Source: Aphidius gifuensis (taxonomy: Eukaryota; Arthropoda; Insecta; Hymenoptera; Braconidae). From it: a DNA stretch of 64,000 nucleotides. The translations under genes and the position numbers were made by a program. Every line of letters begins with the position of its first letter. Position 1 is the stretch's first letter. This document shows, in pieces, positions 50,016 to 63,695 of this stretch. The stretch is taken from NCBI RefSeq assembly GCF_014905175.1, contig NC_057788.1, positions 24,212,154 to 24,276,153 on the forward strand, written 5' to 3'. The notes beneath the pieces are model-generated. The model was not told where the DNA came from. It saw only the letters and a program-made list of their open reading frames with translations, and made no database searches.

Positions 50016-50226
50016 GTATGTGCTTGATACAATGCACCAAAAAATATATGACAAAGATAAAATAATTTTATGTATTTATAAGGGTGTGTGTGTTGGTTTT
50101 CTATTTATGTATGAGTGTATGTATGTTATATTCAAGTTGGGGGTTGTTCCAAGTGCAAGTGGAAAAGACAATAATATTTTATGCTATCCTTGTTTTTAGT
50201 TTAAAAAAAAACAAATAATAATTTAA

Positions 50227-50235
50227 GCGCATGCG
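50227..50235. promoter_or_regulatory. NRF-1-like site
   Basis: GCGCATGCG core in A/T DNA, about 210 bp after the candidate first exon. A GCGCAATCGC element follows 20-30 bp later. Confidence 0.3.
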
Positions 50236-50772
50236 TTGTTTATTAAAGCGCAATCGCATACCAGCAACCGGTGGCACCATTGGTATTTATATATACAAAA
50301 GACACTGGACAACTTATTAATCACACCTATTTATTTATACATATTGAAAAGTGAATACGATGCCATGTCACTTGAAAGCTTTCTTTAAAGAAAACCTTCA
50401 CATTAATAGTTCTATTTTTTTGCGAGATTTTTTTATTTTTTTTTTTTAAATTATAATATAAAATTGTAGGTTTTTATTTCAATTTAATTTTGCATATATA
50501 TAAATTATTACAAAACACATAATTGTATTTTTATTTAAATTTATTTTTTCTTTTTTATTGTAGAAAATAATATTTTTGTATATATATATAAATTTGTTAA
50601 ACAATAAAAAAAAAAAATCAATATAAAATATCCAGGTTTTATTTGCAAAAAATTAAATGATGAACAAAAAAAAAGAAGTAAAAAATCGTTGCATTGTGTT
50701 CAGGAAGTTATTGAAAGGATTTTAAAAAGAAATAAAAAAAACAAAAAAGAATATTTTCATCGGTGATTGCAG

Positions 50773-50859
50773 GTTGTACGACCCTTATCCACTGACGATA
50801 CGGATATTTCCCGAGGAATCGTTATCTGCTATTGCGCACAGCAGGAAACGAGCAAATGA
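50773..50859 (+). CDS. Possible second, terminal exon
   Basis: A fair acceptor (TTTTCATCGGTGATTGCAG) is followed by a phase-0 frame of 28 codons beginning VVRPLSTDDTDISRGIV and ending TGA. The phase matches the donor at 50015, so the two could form a short two-exon transcript with a 757-bp intron. A second frame (phase 2, starting LYDPYPLTIRIFPEES) is also open here and continues into a lysine-rich stretch. The reading is therefore ambiguous. Confidence 0.15.
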   Translation, partial: VVRPLSTDDTDISRGIVICYCAQQETSK

Positions 50860-51038
50860 AAAAAAAAAAAAAAGAAAACAAAGCAAAATGCAAAAAGACA
50901 AGGGAAAAAAGTTTTTAGAGAATGTTCAAGAGGGGTGTACAGAGAGAAGTTTAACGTTGGATAATATGAAAGAGAGTGAGAGAAAGTGGATGGGAAAAAT
51001 GGCGGATGAATGAAGAAGGGTGCAGTAGTGAAACTCAC

Positions 51039-51086
51039 TAATGGCCAGACAATGACCGGTGTTGCAGAAGATATACCCAGAAACGC
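51039..51086 (-). CDS. Possible small internal exon
   Basis: A 48-nt minus-strand block with a very pyrimidine-rich acceptor (T runs then AATCTGTCAG) and a GTGAGT donor. All three frames are open. If it follows the phase-1 exon at 63627-63695 it would read GVSGYIFCNTGHCLAI and stay in phase 1. The boundaries are good but the block is too short to judge coding content. Confidence 0.2.
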
Positions 51087-54000
51087 CTGACAGATTCAAA
51101 AAAAATAAAAAAAAATTGAAGCGATCAACCAATGCTTGCAATGGGTTGCAATTTTTCATCATTTTTCAATTGTTTAAAAGTTTTTTCTTTTTTTTTTTTT
51201 GATTTTAACATATCTATGGTTGTTGTATGTAAATTGTTTTATGCATATAGAATGATATACAAAAATTCTAATCATATTTAGATTTAATATAAATTCTTGT
51301 CATATATTATCGTCATATAAATGTCGAAAAAAATAAAAATATTTATCATGTCATTTAAAAATAAATTAATATAATAAAATAAAATAATCAGATAAAATAA
51401 AAAAAGAATCAAGAAAGAAATACAAAATGAGAATAAATAAATATAAAGATACAAAATATTTATAAAATATTAAAATGATATAAAAAAATATAAAATTTTG
51501 TTCAAAAATATTTTATCATGCATATTTCGCATTTTAAATATATTTATATGTTATATATATGTTATATATATATTTAGAATAATATCTTAATAAATATACA
51601 AATATTTAGAATGAAAAATTTTTTGTTCTTTTGTTTTATCGCTCTTTTTTCCATTTATTTTATATATATATTTTTTTTTGTATATTAATGCTCAAACTTT
51701 CTATTTTATATATACATTTTAATATATATATTATTTTTTTTTTTTATATTAATATTTTATATAATCGCAGAAAAAATCCTATACTCGAGACGCGTTTTCC
51801 TTTTAAAAAATTTAGATGGCATTGTAGTGAATAATAGTTGAATGATACTCACACTTTATCTTCCAACAATTCATACTTTCTGTATATATATCCCTCGTCA
51901 TTTTTTTGATACTTGATTTTTATAAAACTGTAAAATTGAGGCCACATAAAAGCATTGTTCTCAACGTTCAATACAGCTATAATATTTTTCGCAATTCACA
52001 TTTAATAATCCAAGTTGAAAAAAAAAAAAATATAAAAAATGAAAATTCAAGTTGCATCAGCAAAAAAATTGACATAAAAAGTAAATGTATATAAAAAAGT
52101 AAAGGTAAAATAAAACCCAGGGGGTTAGTTAATAAAAAGTGATGATATTATAATATAAACTGACTGCTTTCTTGTAAGACCAATCATAATTTGATATTGT
52201 TAATGACTATTGGTGCGTTGTTGGTGATCAAGTATATGTAGAGAAGGGAGTAAAATAAAAATATTAACGCCCTTTTGCCATTGAGCAACTAGCAGTTAAA
52301 TGTCAAAGAGAGATTGGCAAACAAGACTATATATATAGCATTTTAGAAAAGGGGATGAGAAAGGCTGCTGCCACGCAGTCATCGGACAAACAGATAAGCC
52401 ATTTAGCTCATCGTGAAGCTTCCGTGGTCACACAGTGTGTGGACGTTATTGCGCGGAAGCCTGATAACATTTTCCCTGTTACTTCTAGCTACTACTATTC
52501 CTACCTCACACACTCATTTAAACCTTCATCTATATATATACCAATCTAGATTTTCCAACCCCTCACATTCAAATAAATAAATATAAAAAAAACCACTAAA
52601 ATTTTATTAAAATCAAAATACCTTTTTTTTTTTTTTTTTCGTTTTTTCTACCATCATCAAACACTCAGTTGGATGCACAAAATAAACGTTACTATATTAT
52701 CTAAATTAAATGTATACAGACACGGAATGATAAATAATAGAGGGCAGTATTTCATCAAGTAAAATATATAAACATAATATTAAAAAAAAAAAAAAAATTA
52801 TAATGTACTAACGAGGATGTATATAGCCTCTTTCAAAAACCATATTTACCAAGAGTTAAAAAACAATATCAACAAAGTAGTAAATGTCCACTCCAAAGTG
52901 GAAGACGATATTTTTATTTTTTTTTTCTATTTTACTATAAAAGTAAAAATAAAAAAAAAAAAGAAAAAAGAAAACGAAGAGTTGATGAAAGAGTAGTTGA
53001 GAGTTTGGGTTGCACTCTGGGACCGCAACAGGTGCAGAGAACCCGAGATACCCCAAGAGATTCTCCTGGTTTACGTGTAAAAGCTCGTCTGTCTTTTTTC
53101 AACTCTTTTCTATTTGTTAAACTTTGCTATACACCAAACCAACTCTAAATGTTAAATATATATACATATAATAGAACTATATATAGTAAATCCACATAAC
53201 TAACGAACTCATTATATATCTTTGTTTAAAAACTTGAATAAAAGAATGTACACCAAACAAAACAAAAGACAATAAAACAAACCTCCAAAAATCACCAGTT
53301 AAATTCATAGATATACATATATACCAAATAACATTTAATTGATAATTAAACCAAGCACGCATTTATTAAATATGAAAAATATATATTCATATATATAGGA
53401 ATTTTAGTTGAGCATCATAGATCATTTTGGATAATTTTAGGTTATTCAAGTGTCGAAGTAATCTATTATCCCAGTAATGCTTTAAGGGGTATGAGTTAAA
53501 ATGAAAATTAAATGAGGAATAGGACAGTGACACAAACCCAAAATACCTCATACATCAAAGGCAACAATATTCTTATGTTTATAAGAGAGGGGTAAAAAAG
53601 AGAAGAGAGAAGTGGGTGATAGTTGGACGGGTCATAGTCGCATTCTATAGTGATACCACCATGACTCCAAATGTGGGAAACCCATTCGTGGATACCAACG
53701 GCTAATTTACGAGCCAATTAATTTGTGCAGCCGCCACCAAACCCATTGGGAAATTCCGAGGGTTTCAATTTGAATCGTTTGAAAATTTTGGAATTTAAAA
53801 ATTATCTTTATGTAAATTTTTTTTTTTATTCTCAAAGAAAATTTATATTTATCGATATAGGTATATAAATTGAATCAATAATATAGCCAATCGTTCAATC
53901 TATTATATATAAATAAAATAATAATAGAAATATATTTATAGTCGGTTAGATTATTTTTTTATTTTCCTGTTTTGTCATGTCAGCTCAAAGTTGACATGAA

Positions 54001-57000
54001 AAATGAAATTATTTTCATACAATCTATTATCAAAGCTTTTTATTTTTTTTTTTATTTGTAATTTAATTGTTTGTTCCGAAAATAAAAAAAAAAAACTATA
54101 CATATATAGAATGGATGAAATTGTTGATGAACAAAAAAAAAAAAAAAAGAGGCATGTGTGACGCAAACCGGACAAACATTATGGATGACATTGTCAACAG
54201 ACAACGGCTCTCAGTGGGTAGCATCAGTGTCGGGGGTGCAGAGTGCAAGAGACACCAAATAATTCATCCCTTCGTAACTCATCCAGCCAAACCAGCCTTC
54301 ATTCTCATACTCTCACTATCATCGCAGTAACCTCCACCACCACCACCCATCTAAAGCAAATCGGGGGAGGATTTTAGTAGATGGGAAACCTCTCGACCCA
54401 CACGACAATCAGTAACGCCTCTAAAATACCAACTTACTACTTTGTTCACGTACTATAAACCTTTTACCTGCTCAGTATTTTATCCCTTAAAATTTATTTT
54501 TCCAAAAAAAAAAAAAACAATTTACGTTTTTAATAATTTTTTAATTTATTCTCATACTGATAATATCATCATGATGGTAAATGGAATTTAATTGTGGTTT
54601 TTATTTAATAAAAAATTATGATTTAGTAGTGATAATATCACAAAGAAAAAAAAAATTGCCAGGATATGATGGTATATACAAGAGAACAGAGAGAAATTGA
54701 GAGAGAGAGAGAGAGATGAAAGTTTAAGCGCATAGTAACCGGAAACCGGAAGACGACCGATACCGGTGTTGAAAACGGCGATGATTATTAATCACTTGCA
54801 GGTCCCGCGTGCGACTGTCAGCGCCACGTAGTGGTAGCGTCCTATACTCTCACTCAAATAAACATTGAAACAACTACGAGAAAAAGAGAGAAAGAATGAT
54901 CTCTGACTAGCAACCCTGACTAATCGTTTTGCCATTACGGATTAATATACCCCCAAATGTCTCATCCAGCCATCAACCCTTTCTGAAACATCCGTGCTCA
55001 TCACCATTCTCTCTTTTTTTTTTATTATTAAATCAAAATGCTTTTTTTATTTATTTTTTTTATATCATTCCTTGTGATTAACTTCTGCTTTTATTGTACC
55101 TAATAATATCCATTTTAAATGAGCTTCAGTATCTTAATGATTTGAATGAAAAAAAAGGGACAAAAATACTTTGGCTCGTAATCAAGGACTGATTTTAAGA
55201 GTCTAAAAAAATTTAGAACCCTTTAAAGATTAAAAGAAATTTATTTAGTAAATTAATTTTTTAACTATACAATACAATAAATTTACGATAAAAAATATTT
55301 CATAAATTAAAATATGAATATTCATTTATAAAGATTAACTTAATTTTTTTAATAACATTAATGTATTTTATAAAAGCTCTAGCAGTTAGTTTTAAAAAAT
55401 ATAATAACTATGTATTTTATTTTTGTTTATAGAAATTAATATGAAAATTATTATACAATTAGGGATTTTGACCAATTAAGGATAAACATGTATTACATGT
55501 GTAACCGGATATTTCTCTATATTTTATAAATCTGCCTGTAAACCAGTAAAATCCTAGTTGGATGGCTTAGCCAACCCATTATATAGTACGCCTCAAGCAT
55601 CCTACTAATGTGAAACATGTAGAGTGTGTATATATATATATTTTTTTCCTAACAAAAAATGCATAAACCCTAAAGCTTTTTCCAAGCTCACAACAACATA
55701 TATATAGAAAATTTATGTAGACTATAGTGATAAGAATCAACTCATCTATATAGACAAGAAAAAAATATTCATTTTATTTTTTTTTTTTTTAATATTTGAC
55801 AAGAAATTTTAAAAATTTACATGGAAAATCATCATATGTAAAATATTATAAAGAGAAAAAATATTTTTAAAAATTTCATTTATGTTAAAATATGATGCTT
55901 CAATATGTATACATATACAATTGAAAAGTTTGCTTGAAGGCAAAATTTATTTGATGATAAAACAATGGTATGATTGTCAGTATGTCAAAGGTAGGATCAA
56001 TATCGTAAACTTCAATTTATATAATAACAATTGTATACTATGTATATCTCAAGTATCTTATACTTGTAAATAAATTCATTTGTTTTGGATAAAACTTGAT
56101 GATGTTTCATCAAGTTAAAGATATACATATATTCCCAAAGTGGTCAGAAAGTTTTTGAATTTTCGACAGTTTTAAGTTTAGAAGCTAGTTTCTAGTTTGA
56201 AAATAAGTTTTCGTTGGGTATACACATTGGGTCACTTGAAAATACTTAAATTGTTGAAGCATGGATGATCTGAATGAAGATCACACAGATACAACCTATA
56301 TATATATATAAATAAATATATATACTTTGGGCAATTAGTTTTGGGTATGTAGTTGATAATTATTGTATATGTATGCATATACGATGAACTAAAGTAGGAG
56401 ACTAGGTAATTGATGTAATGACCGAAACGTGCAAGTTGACTTGGATATACCAAGGGTGATCTGCTTGGTATAGTTTGGGAATATTCACATGTATATATAG
56501 ATACTTTCTATGTATAAATATTATTATTATTATTATTATTACATATGTATGCGTACTGAGAGTTTTCAAAGTTCACTCCTGTCTTTCTCTTTCTATCTTT
56601 CTATCTTTCTGTGAATTGCAATAATGCATGTGTCCGCATGCCATGGTAAAATGTGACACAACCAACACAAGGTGTATTTACATTAAAACTTTGTTATTAC
56701 AATTAAATGTAAATGTCTCGAGTGGAAAAAAAAAAAAAAAATTGTATGTAAAATGATGAGAAGAAAAAAAATTGAGTTGCCTTGAAAAATTAAAAATATA
56801 AAAGACACACAAAAAACTGTAGACATTCTTTTTAATTTATATATATATAATTTTTTTTTTTTTTATCTTTTTTCCATGCACTCTTTTTTATTGTTGATAT
56901 TACTTTTTTCTACCCTTTTATTTTAATTTTTTTTGGTTCATGGTGAAAAAATACGTGGACACGCGCAATTTTTATAAAACACTTTGTTTATATTTTATGT

Positions 57001-57895
57001 AAAATATTTTATATTTAAATAAAATAATTTCTATATAAAATAATATGAAATATCTATATGTATATTCACATAGATATTTCATTTTTTTTGTCACAAAGAA
57101 ATCAATCTTGGTTTTCATTAAACAACAAAAAATAATATTTTAAATCAGCTGCACATTGAAAATGTGTATTTTCCTTGTTCAACAATAGTATCAAAGGTTT
57201 ATGTGTATATAAAGCCACACTGCTGCAACCAGGTGGAATCCCTTTCATCAAAATATCTCAAGTACTAACCGGAAGTCCAAAAGAGATGCTCAAAATGAAA
57301 AATAGCAACAAAGACAGAGAATTGAAGATATATACAGAAAGAAAAAACAAACAGGAAGAAGTAAATGAAAAATAAGAAAAAAAAAAAGAAATAATAATCA
57401 AAAAGATGGAAAGAAAAAAAAAAAATGAGCGTATAGCAAAGCCTCTAGAATAAACCACAGACCGAGTAATCCGATTTCACGTCTACCATGACTGGCTCTT
57501 GCACCAACTCTATATAACCAAACTTTCGCTGTCTATACTACATTTTCGTAAATCCAGTAGAAACACTTTATCGCAGATTTCAGCACAATGCCAATTCAAT
57601 CTTTAGTCAAGTTATTTTTCTTGTAAAAAAAAAAAAAAAAATTTTTATATTATATTTTTTTGTTTTATCCTTGTACGCGAATTTTTTTTGCTATTTTTTT
57701 TTCCTATATAAAAGTTGAAACGAGCCTGAGTAAAAGAGTTCAATTATTTCGGGCAGTAGCCACTGACCATGCTCGATTTCGCCATTTATTAAACGACATT
57801 ACAACAGTTACTTTCTACAAAAAGCTAGTGGTAGTTTTTTTTTTTTTTTTTTTCGTTATATTCAACTGATTGTTTTTATTCCAGGTTTTTTATTT
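51087..57895. other. AT-rich stretch with several GC islands
   Basis: Islands of ordinary composition at about 52340-52480, 53730-53780, 54160-54310 and 54725-54850. The 52.3-kb island has a plus ATG frame beginning MRKAAATQSSDKQISHL. The 53.7-kb island follows an acceptor-like TTTGTGCAG and reads PPPNPLGNSEGFNLNR. The 54.2-kb island reads MDDIVNRQRLSVGSISVGG. None has both good boundaries. GA repeats lie near 54701, and ATT and CTTT/TATC repeats at about 56522-56610. Confidence 0.45.
54819..54837. promoter_or_regulatory. CTCF-like insulator motif
   Basis: CAGCGCCACGTAGTGGTAG aligns with the reverse of the CTCF consensus (GCGCC..CT.GTGG) with few mismatches. It sits in a small CpG-rich island preceded by CCGGAAACCGGAAG and followed by purine-rich sequence. 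One mismatch falls in the usually conserved CT step. Confidence 0.3.
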
Positions 57896-58076
57896 TTACG
57901 ATCGTAGCGACCATTCCACTTTTGGTATTCCAGCGACAACTTGCTGGTTGGTACTGCGACCGACAACCGTATAATTCGTGTACCAACACTGATATGCCGA
58001 GTTAAGCGGAAGAACATTGGATTTTCCATGAAATGACAGAGAATATATACCCCAGCTCAATTTCACCTTTCCAAAA
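57896..58076 (-). CDS. Candidate terminal exon or gene fragment, unknown
   Basis: The minus strand has a 59-codon frame ending in TAA (57896-57898). It is rich in polar and aromatic residues, for example GKSNVLPLNSAYQCWYTNY and QQVVAGIPKVEWSLRS. This is the longest non-low-complexity minus frame in its area. It would enter in phase 2 after a CTTTAG acceptor, but the sequence before that acceptor is purine-rich, which argues against splicing there. Inside it GTTGGTAC and GTACCAAC form an 8-bp hairpin stem with a 25-base loop, so a structured RNA or a decayed element is an alternative. I recognise no protein or RNA family. Confidence 0.18.
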
Positions 58077-61000
58077 CTAAAGTATTACTTTTTTTTTTTA
58101 GTTTTTCATTTACTCTTTATATTTATATTTTGTTGATAAATATTATTTCAATTTTAACACAATATTTTATTTTTAACATTTCTATAATAAATGAATTTAA
58201 AAATAAAAAAAAAAAAAAATTATACACACACATTTGTTATAAAATAATATTACACGAAAAATAATCTATATATCTCCTCCCACGTTTGTGCAAAATTGAG
58301 AAAAAAAAAAAAAAAAAAATACATAAACACGAGTGTGCATCATGTGTGAATTATCATCCAACTTCATTTTACACGATACCAAAAATACACGTTGTGCCTC
58401 ATCAATTTCTAGTACGCGTTGCAAGTGTAATTAGATTTAACTTCTCCAACACCTGTCATCTACACTATGCATCGAATATAATTTTTAAATTTAAGAAGAA
58501 AAAATAATTTTGAATAAAATTAACTGTATGAATATATTTTTTCATAGTATCAATATCATCAATGCGGATATTTTTAGTTCATATATACATCTAATTAAAA
58601 TTTATTAAATATATATGCTGACATAATTGCAAGCTAACATTATTATTAATAATAATTTATTAACAATAATAAAAATGAATAAGTAGATGTTATCAATATA
58701 GTCAAGATGACAGGATAGGTAATGAGATGGTATTTGATACAAGATCTTCTACATTGAAATGATGGAAAAACTTCAGTTAACATAAGCTATATATGAATCA
58801 AGTAGACCGTTCATTCACTGGCTACCTCAATCAGCTGAATAAATTACACTGTCTTATAAAAAAAAAAAATAAATAAAAAATAAATATTCCAACACAGTGT
58901 AAAGCTTGAAGATAATTTATATTTTTGACGTTCTAAATATTCTCAAACTTTTGGAATACATATCAAAATATTATTAATATATTTATTTATTTATTTTTTC
59001 ATTTTATTCCAACAAACTAAATAACTAGCTAAACTATTTTTAATGTCATAAAAGTTGCATTCAAATCAGATATATATATATTTGTAGGAAAATTAGTTAT
59101 TCAACTGTCAAACTTTGTGAGTATTTGTATATATATTTGTTTATTTTATTTATATATAAATCTTTTAAATAAAATATGTAGGATGTATTCAAAAATGATA
59201 GGATATAGATCTTGACAATGTATATTCTACTAGCGTTTTTCAATTCAACCCGACAAAACCATCTTGCAAATCTATCCCTTCCTTATTTTATTTTATTTTT
59301 TTTCAATGCTGATAAAAAATAATAATAATAATAAAAACGTTATAAAAGATGCTGTAAGATTTTTCGTGTTCTGGGCAACTTTCTTGCGTTCTTCTGTCGT
59401 TGACGTGCCGTTCACCCGATTAATTCGCAACCTAGACGGTTTTCCCGGTATATAGTTGTTGGCGGCGCCAGCAAAAAGGTTGTACAAAATGAAAGGATGA
59501 AAAAAAAAAAGTATAATAATAATAAAAAATAAGAGAGAAAATAAATATGAAAAAAATATGAAAAAGTATATGAGGTTAGAGAAGATGAAGGAGGCAAAAA
59601 GTCGTAAAAAAGAAAAAAAAAAAAAAAAATTCCGATATGTTTTTTGAAGATCATGGAGATGACGTGAGAAGTCGATACATGATGTTCAGCCTGAGATCTT
59701 TATCCCTTTTTCTTGCTGGTCAACGAGAAAAAAAAAAAGATGATTTTTTGTGGAATTGTGCCAGGAAATAGTACTTTGACTTTAGCAAAAAATAAAACAG
59801 CAAAAAACAAAAATATAAAGGGTCGAAGGTGGTGGTGGTGGTGTCTAAAAAAAAGTTCTCATTGAATTATTTAACGGATTAAAATGCTCTTGATATAGCT
59901 CGTTATGCCTTTTCATTGAAATGTAATTGAATAAGAAATTAATAAAACCAATTATTACCTCGTTATATAATAAAAACGAAAATAGAAAATAAAAAAAAAA
60001 AAACCTTACAGAACACAAAATAAAATAAACCAATATGAAAAGAAAAAAAAATATATATATCATTGAAAATACACGTATACATACGATCGAAAATTTGCCT
60101 GAGGGATTTTCAATTTCGATATAAAAAGAAAGAAAAATTTTACAATAAAAAAAAAAAATAATAATAACAAAAAAAAAAGGTATTTTTTTTTAAATATTGA
60201 AATAGACTTTGTACAAAATTTTACACAGCTTTCAATGAGTATTCAAATTTAATTAAATTATGAATTTAACATGCATTGAATTGTATTTTAAAAATTTGAC
60301 TGTAAAATCAATATAACCAAGCAGTAAATAAAATTTACCAATGAATAAACCAACTACCAATAGCACCAATAGTTATTTTAAAAATAAAAAACCCTATAGC
60401 TAATCAATGAACATTTAATATCAACGCTACCAAATCAATGAAATTTATATTTACAATTGATACAATGAATAGAGTATATCACTTTTTTTTGTGCAACGAA
60501 ATATCAACAATTTAAAATATAATTCATGACACGCGACTCATTTTATTTTTTTATTTTATATATGATCTCACTGAATGGTCACGAAATTCACAAATAATTC
60601 ATCTATCCAATATTTGTTTACATATTCATTCATTACCCTATTTATAATTTATTAGTATCATCAAAATATATCAACATTCAACCAAACATCAAATCACCAA
60701 TTGATTTTTCTTTATTAATAATTTTTTAATTGTTTTAATTTGCATTTTACGAAGGATTAAAATTTTTTATAACAAAAAAAAAACAAAAATGAAAATAATG
60801 TATTAACGATAAATAAAACTATTAAAATAATGTTATCGATAAATTTTAATATAAAGTATTAAATTTTAGTTGTTAAAGAATTTCAATGGCAATGAGAAAT
60901 AGTTTAGTTGAAATTTCTGTCCTCGTTTTGTGTTTATCAAATGGCTACTATTCTAACCGACCCCCCGAAATTGTGTTGCAGTCATAGAACAAAGAGAGAG

Positions 61001-63626
61001 AGAGAGCACTCATGCCACCAACAACGATGACATTGGTAATGTTGGTTACAGCATGATGGTATTTGTAAATTCCGGATCTATATATATACATAAACACAGA
61101 TTCAATACCAACATATAAACTATCATCGCACATTATAATTCAAGAGAGATGGAAAGAGAAATAAAGAGAGAGAGAGAGTTAAACACACGAGTTATCTCTG
61201 CCGCTGACTGCCACATCCACCAGGTCTAGGTAATCCATAATCACCGGCCTGAACATATCTCTATATAGGCATGTACACAATGTCTATATATATATATCTA
61301 TAGATCTATGTATCCTGAATACATGACTACACACAATGCACCCAGACATTAACAAAATCAACTTACATACATATATAAATATATAGATATTAATATACAC
61401 ACACACATGCTTTACCAAACTATATAACGAAATTGATATATCCCCTAGCTTGCATACTTCGATTCAATACAGGGGTTACTAATATTCGATAACTCATAAA
61501 CCCACCCTGATATACAATTTTATTTTTTTTTTTTATTTTTAGATTTTCCTGGAAAAAAAAAAAAAAAAAAATAACTAACTTTACAGAGATAAATGATTCA
61601 TTGCATAGTTTTGTTCATGGATAATAACGTTGAAACAAGTCTATGAAAGGTTTGACAAATTATGGCGAATTGAAAAGCTTATTTTAACTTGACAATTTCA
61701 ATGAGGATAACGAGTTAATACTTTTTATTGTATACCGACTGAATAACCATTGATAAATACTTTTTAAATCTTTTTTTTTTTTTTTTATATATAATGTTAA
61801 TTCATAAATCTATTAATTATAAATTAATTATTGAATACTTTGAGGCTACTTTATAGTATATTTTTTTACATTTTAATTTATATTGAATCAATGAGTTTAG
61901 AATATTATTTCATAATTTAATTTATTCTCTATAATTATTGAATTAGAAAGACAAATTTAAATACTATATTATTTAAATTATTAATTTAATGTATATATAA
62001 TAATAAAAATATTAAATATTATTATTCATTTTGAATTATAAAATAAAGCTCTAATAACTTTTTTTTTTTTTTCAAATAACAACCCCTAATAGTTCTATGT
62101 ATAAAATCGAAAAGCTCTGTGATTTTTTTTTTTTTTTTAATCTTTCAATTTTTAAGAGGACTACAGTGTAGACAGTGTACATCTGTATTATACACCTAGT
62201 GGTAAAAAGAAAAGAAAAAAAAAGACAAGTAGCTTGCTCTCGATTCACTTTATGCATCTCTGTTTCGAGTTTCAAGACCACCTTATGTATTCAGGAAAGC
62301 ATATAACACAGAAGGAAGTGAATTTTAGAGGGAAAAAAAACTCCACTCATCCTCCAGAGATACAAGACTCTCAAGTTGTCGTGGTGAAAAAGGTATGAGG
62401 TTTACTGAATTCTACTTGTTCCCACCACCCAAGTTACTATCTAAATCCCTTTTGGTCCTTCTCTTTCTACTTGCCATCAAACACTTTGAAGACTTTGATG
62501 AAATTTCTCGACTTTCTATACTCTGTTTTCTGATGGTTAGTAAAATTTATCATTCTATAATACTAATCATCGTCAAAAAGTTAATTTTAAATGATTTAAA
62601 TAATTTATATTTAATTTACTTGTTTTTATTTCTTTCAATGTTTAATTAGATGAAAAAAAAAAAAAAAGTAAATGTTACTATCGATCGTAAAGACGAAAAA
62701 AAAAAAATAATAATATCGAGGCCATGATAGTTTTAGTTTTTTTTATTTATTTATTTATTATAAATATATAAAAAAATTTTTTTTTTTCTTGTAAAGAGGA
62801 CATTTGTATTGAGAAGTATATTCTGAGATAGAAAGCAAAAAATACGATCTGTGTTGTGCCAAAGTAAGCTCAAGGTATGAGGTTGAAATGAATGGCAGAA
62901 TGAACAGAAAGAGAAAGAGATATATAAATACGAATGAAGGAAAGAATATAAAGGAAGAAAATAAGAGAGCTTTCAAATGTCTTCAACAACCCCCAAACAG
63001 AAATAGTCATAAGAACAAGAAACCAAGAAAACTGGTATATATATATGTTCAATGATATAAGGAGCTCAACTGGAACATTGCCAGGTGAAAAATACAACCA
63101 TCAACTTGTAACCAAGATACACAACAAAAAATACAAAAAAATAAAAATAAAAACGACGTTTTTTGTAACATAAGAGCATCCGATTACATTCATGCATATA
63201 TATATTCGTATATCAGTTTATTTTTATTTATTTTTTTTTCCTTATTCAAGTGACATACGAGAATGAAGTTTCGACATATTACCTCAGACAAATAAAAATT
63301 ATTAAACAACATCCGCATATGTTATTTCATTTATTATTTCAAGTATAGCTATTACGTATTGTAATAATTTTTTGCATATTAAATACCTTTTTTATATATA
63401 AAAATAAAAAAAATAAAAAATATGGAAAATAATTTTAATACTTTAAATTAACTACCCTTTTTTTAAATAATTAATTGTTATTTAATTAATTAAAAAATTT
63501 ATATTTATAATGTTTTTAATAAATGGGTTTTAATAAAGCTTAATCAAATGAAAAATACTTTAAACGATGCAAAATAAGTTTGATAATCTGAAAATAAAAA
63601 AAAAATAGATAAAAAAAAAAACTCAC
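58077..63626. other. AT-rich stretch
   Basis: Mostly A/T. An island at about 59360-59470, containing GTTGGCGGCGCCAGC, is open on both strands but lacks an acceptor on either. (GGT)n lies at about 59829-59842 and GA repeats near 61000 and 61165. A plus ATG frame at 62395-62649 starts MRFTEFYLFPPP and contains a hydrophobic stretch, but turns into A/T-driven codons. Confidence 0.5.
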
Positions 63627-63695
63627 TTTTTACTGAAGTTGACGATGAAAATTCCTGATTCGTGATTAATTCTGTAGTCCGTCTTTTAAAAATTT
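63627..63695 (-). CDS. Internal coding exon, unknown protein
   Basis: A 69-nt minus-strand exon between a good acceptor (TTTATTTATTGTTGCAG) and a consensus donor AAAA|GTGAGT. Only one frame is open. It enters and leaves in phase 1 and encodes 22 complete residues, IFKRRTTELITNQEFSSSTS then VK. The peptide is basic then Ser/Thr-rich, suggesting a soluble linker or regulatory segment. The exon is symmetric, so it could be a cassette. The parent gene must extend to the right of the window, because this is not a first exon. No family is recognised. It is not certain that this exon and the minus-strand initiator exon at 35.1 kb belong to one gene. Confidence 0.43.

Noticed and set aside
53508..53717. 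69-codon minus frame that looks protein-like (AVGIHEWVSHIWSHGG)
   Set aside because: It starts right after a TAA, has no ATG until late and no AG acceptor in front, so neither an initiator nor an internal exon fits.
54661..54720. GA-rich tract as a GAGA-factor regulatory element
   Set aside because: Simple (GA)n repeats are common in the window and there is no linked promoter feature beyond proximity.
57705..57750. TATA box (TATATAAAAG) with an initiator-like TTCAATT
   Set aside because: TATA strings are everywhere in this sequence, the spacing is slightly long and the initiator does not match well.
57940..58015. 5S rRNA-like or tRNA-like sequence (GCCGAGTTAAGCGGAAG)
   Set aside because: Only a short resemblance to the 5S GAAGTTAAGC box. 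The surrounding promoter boxes and helices are absent.
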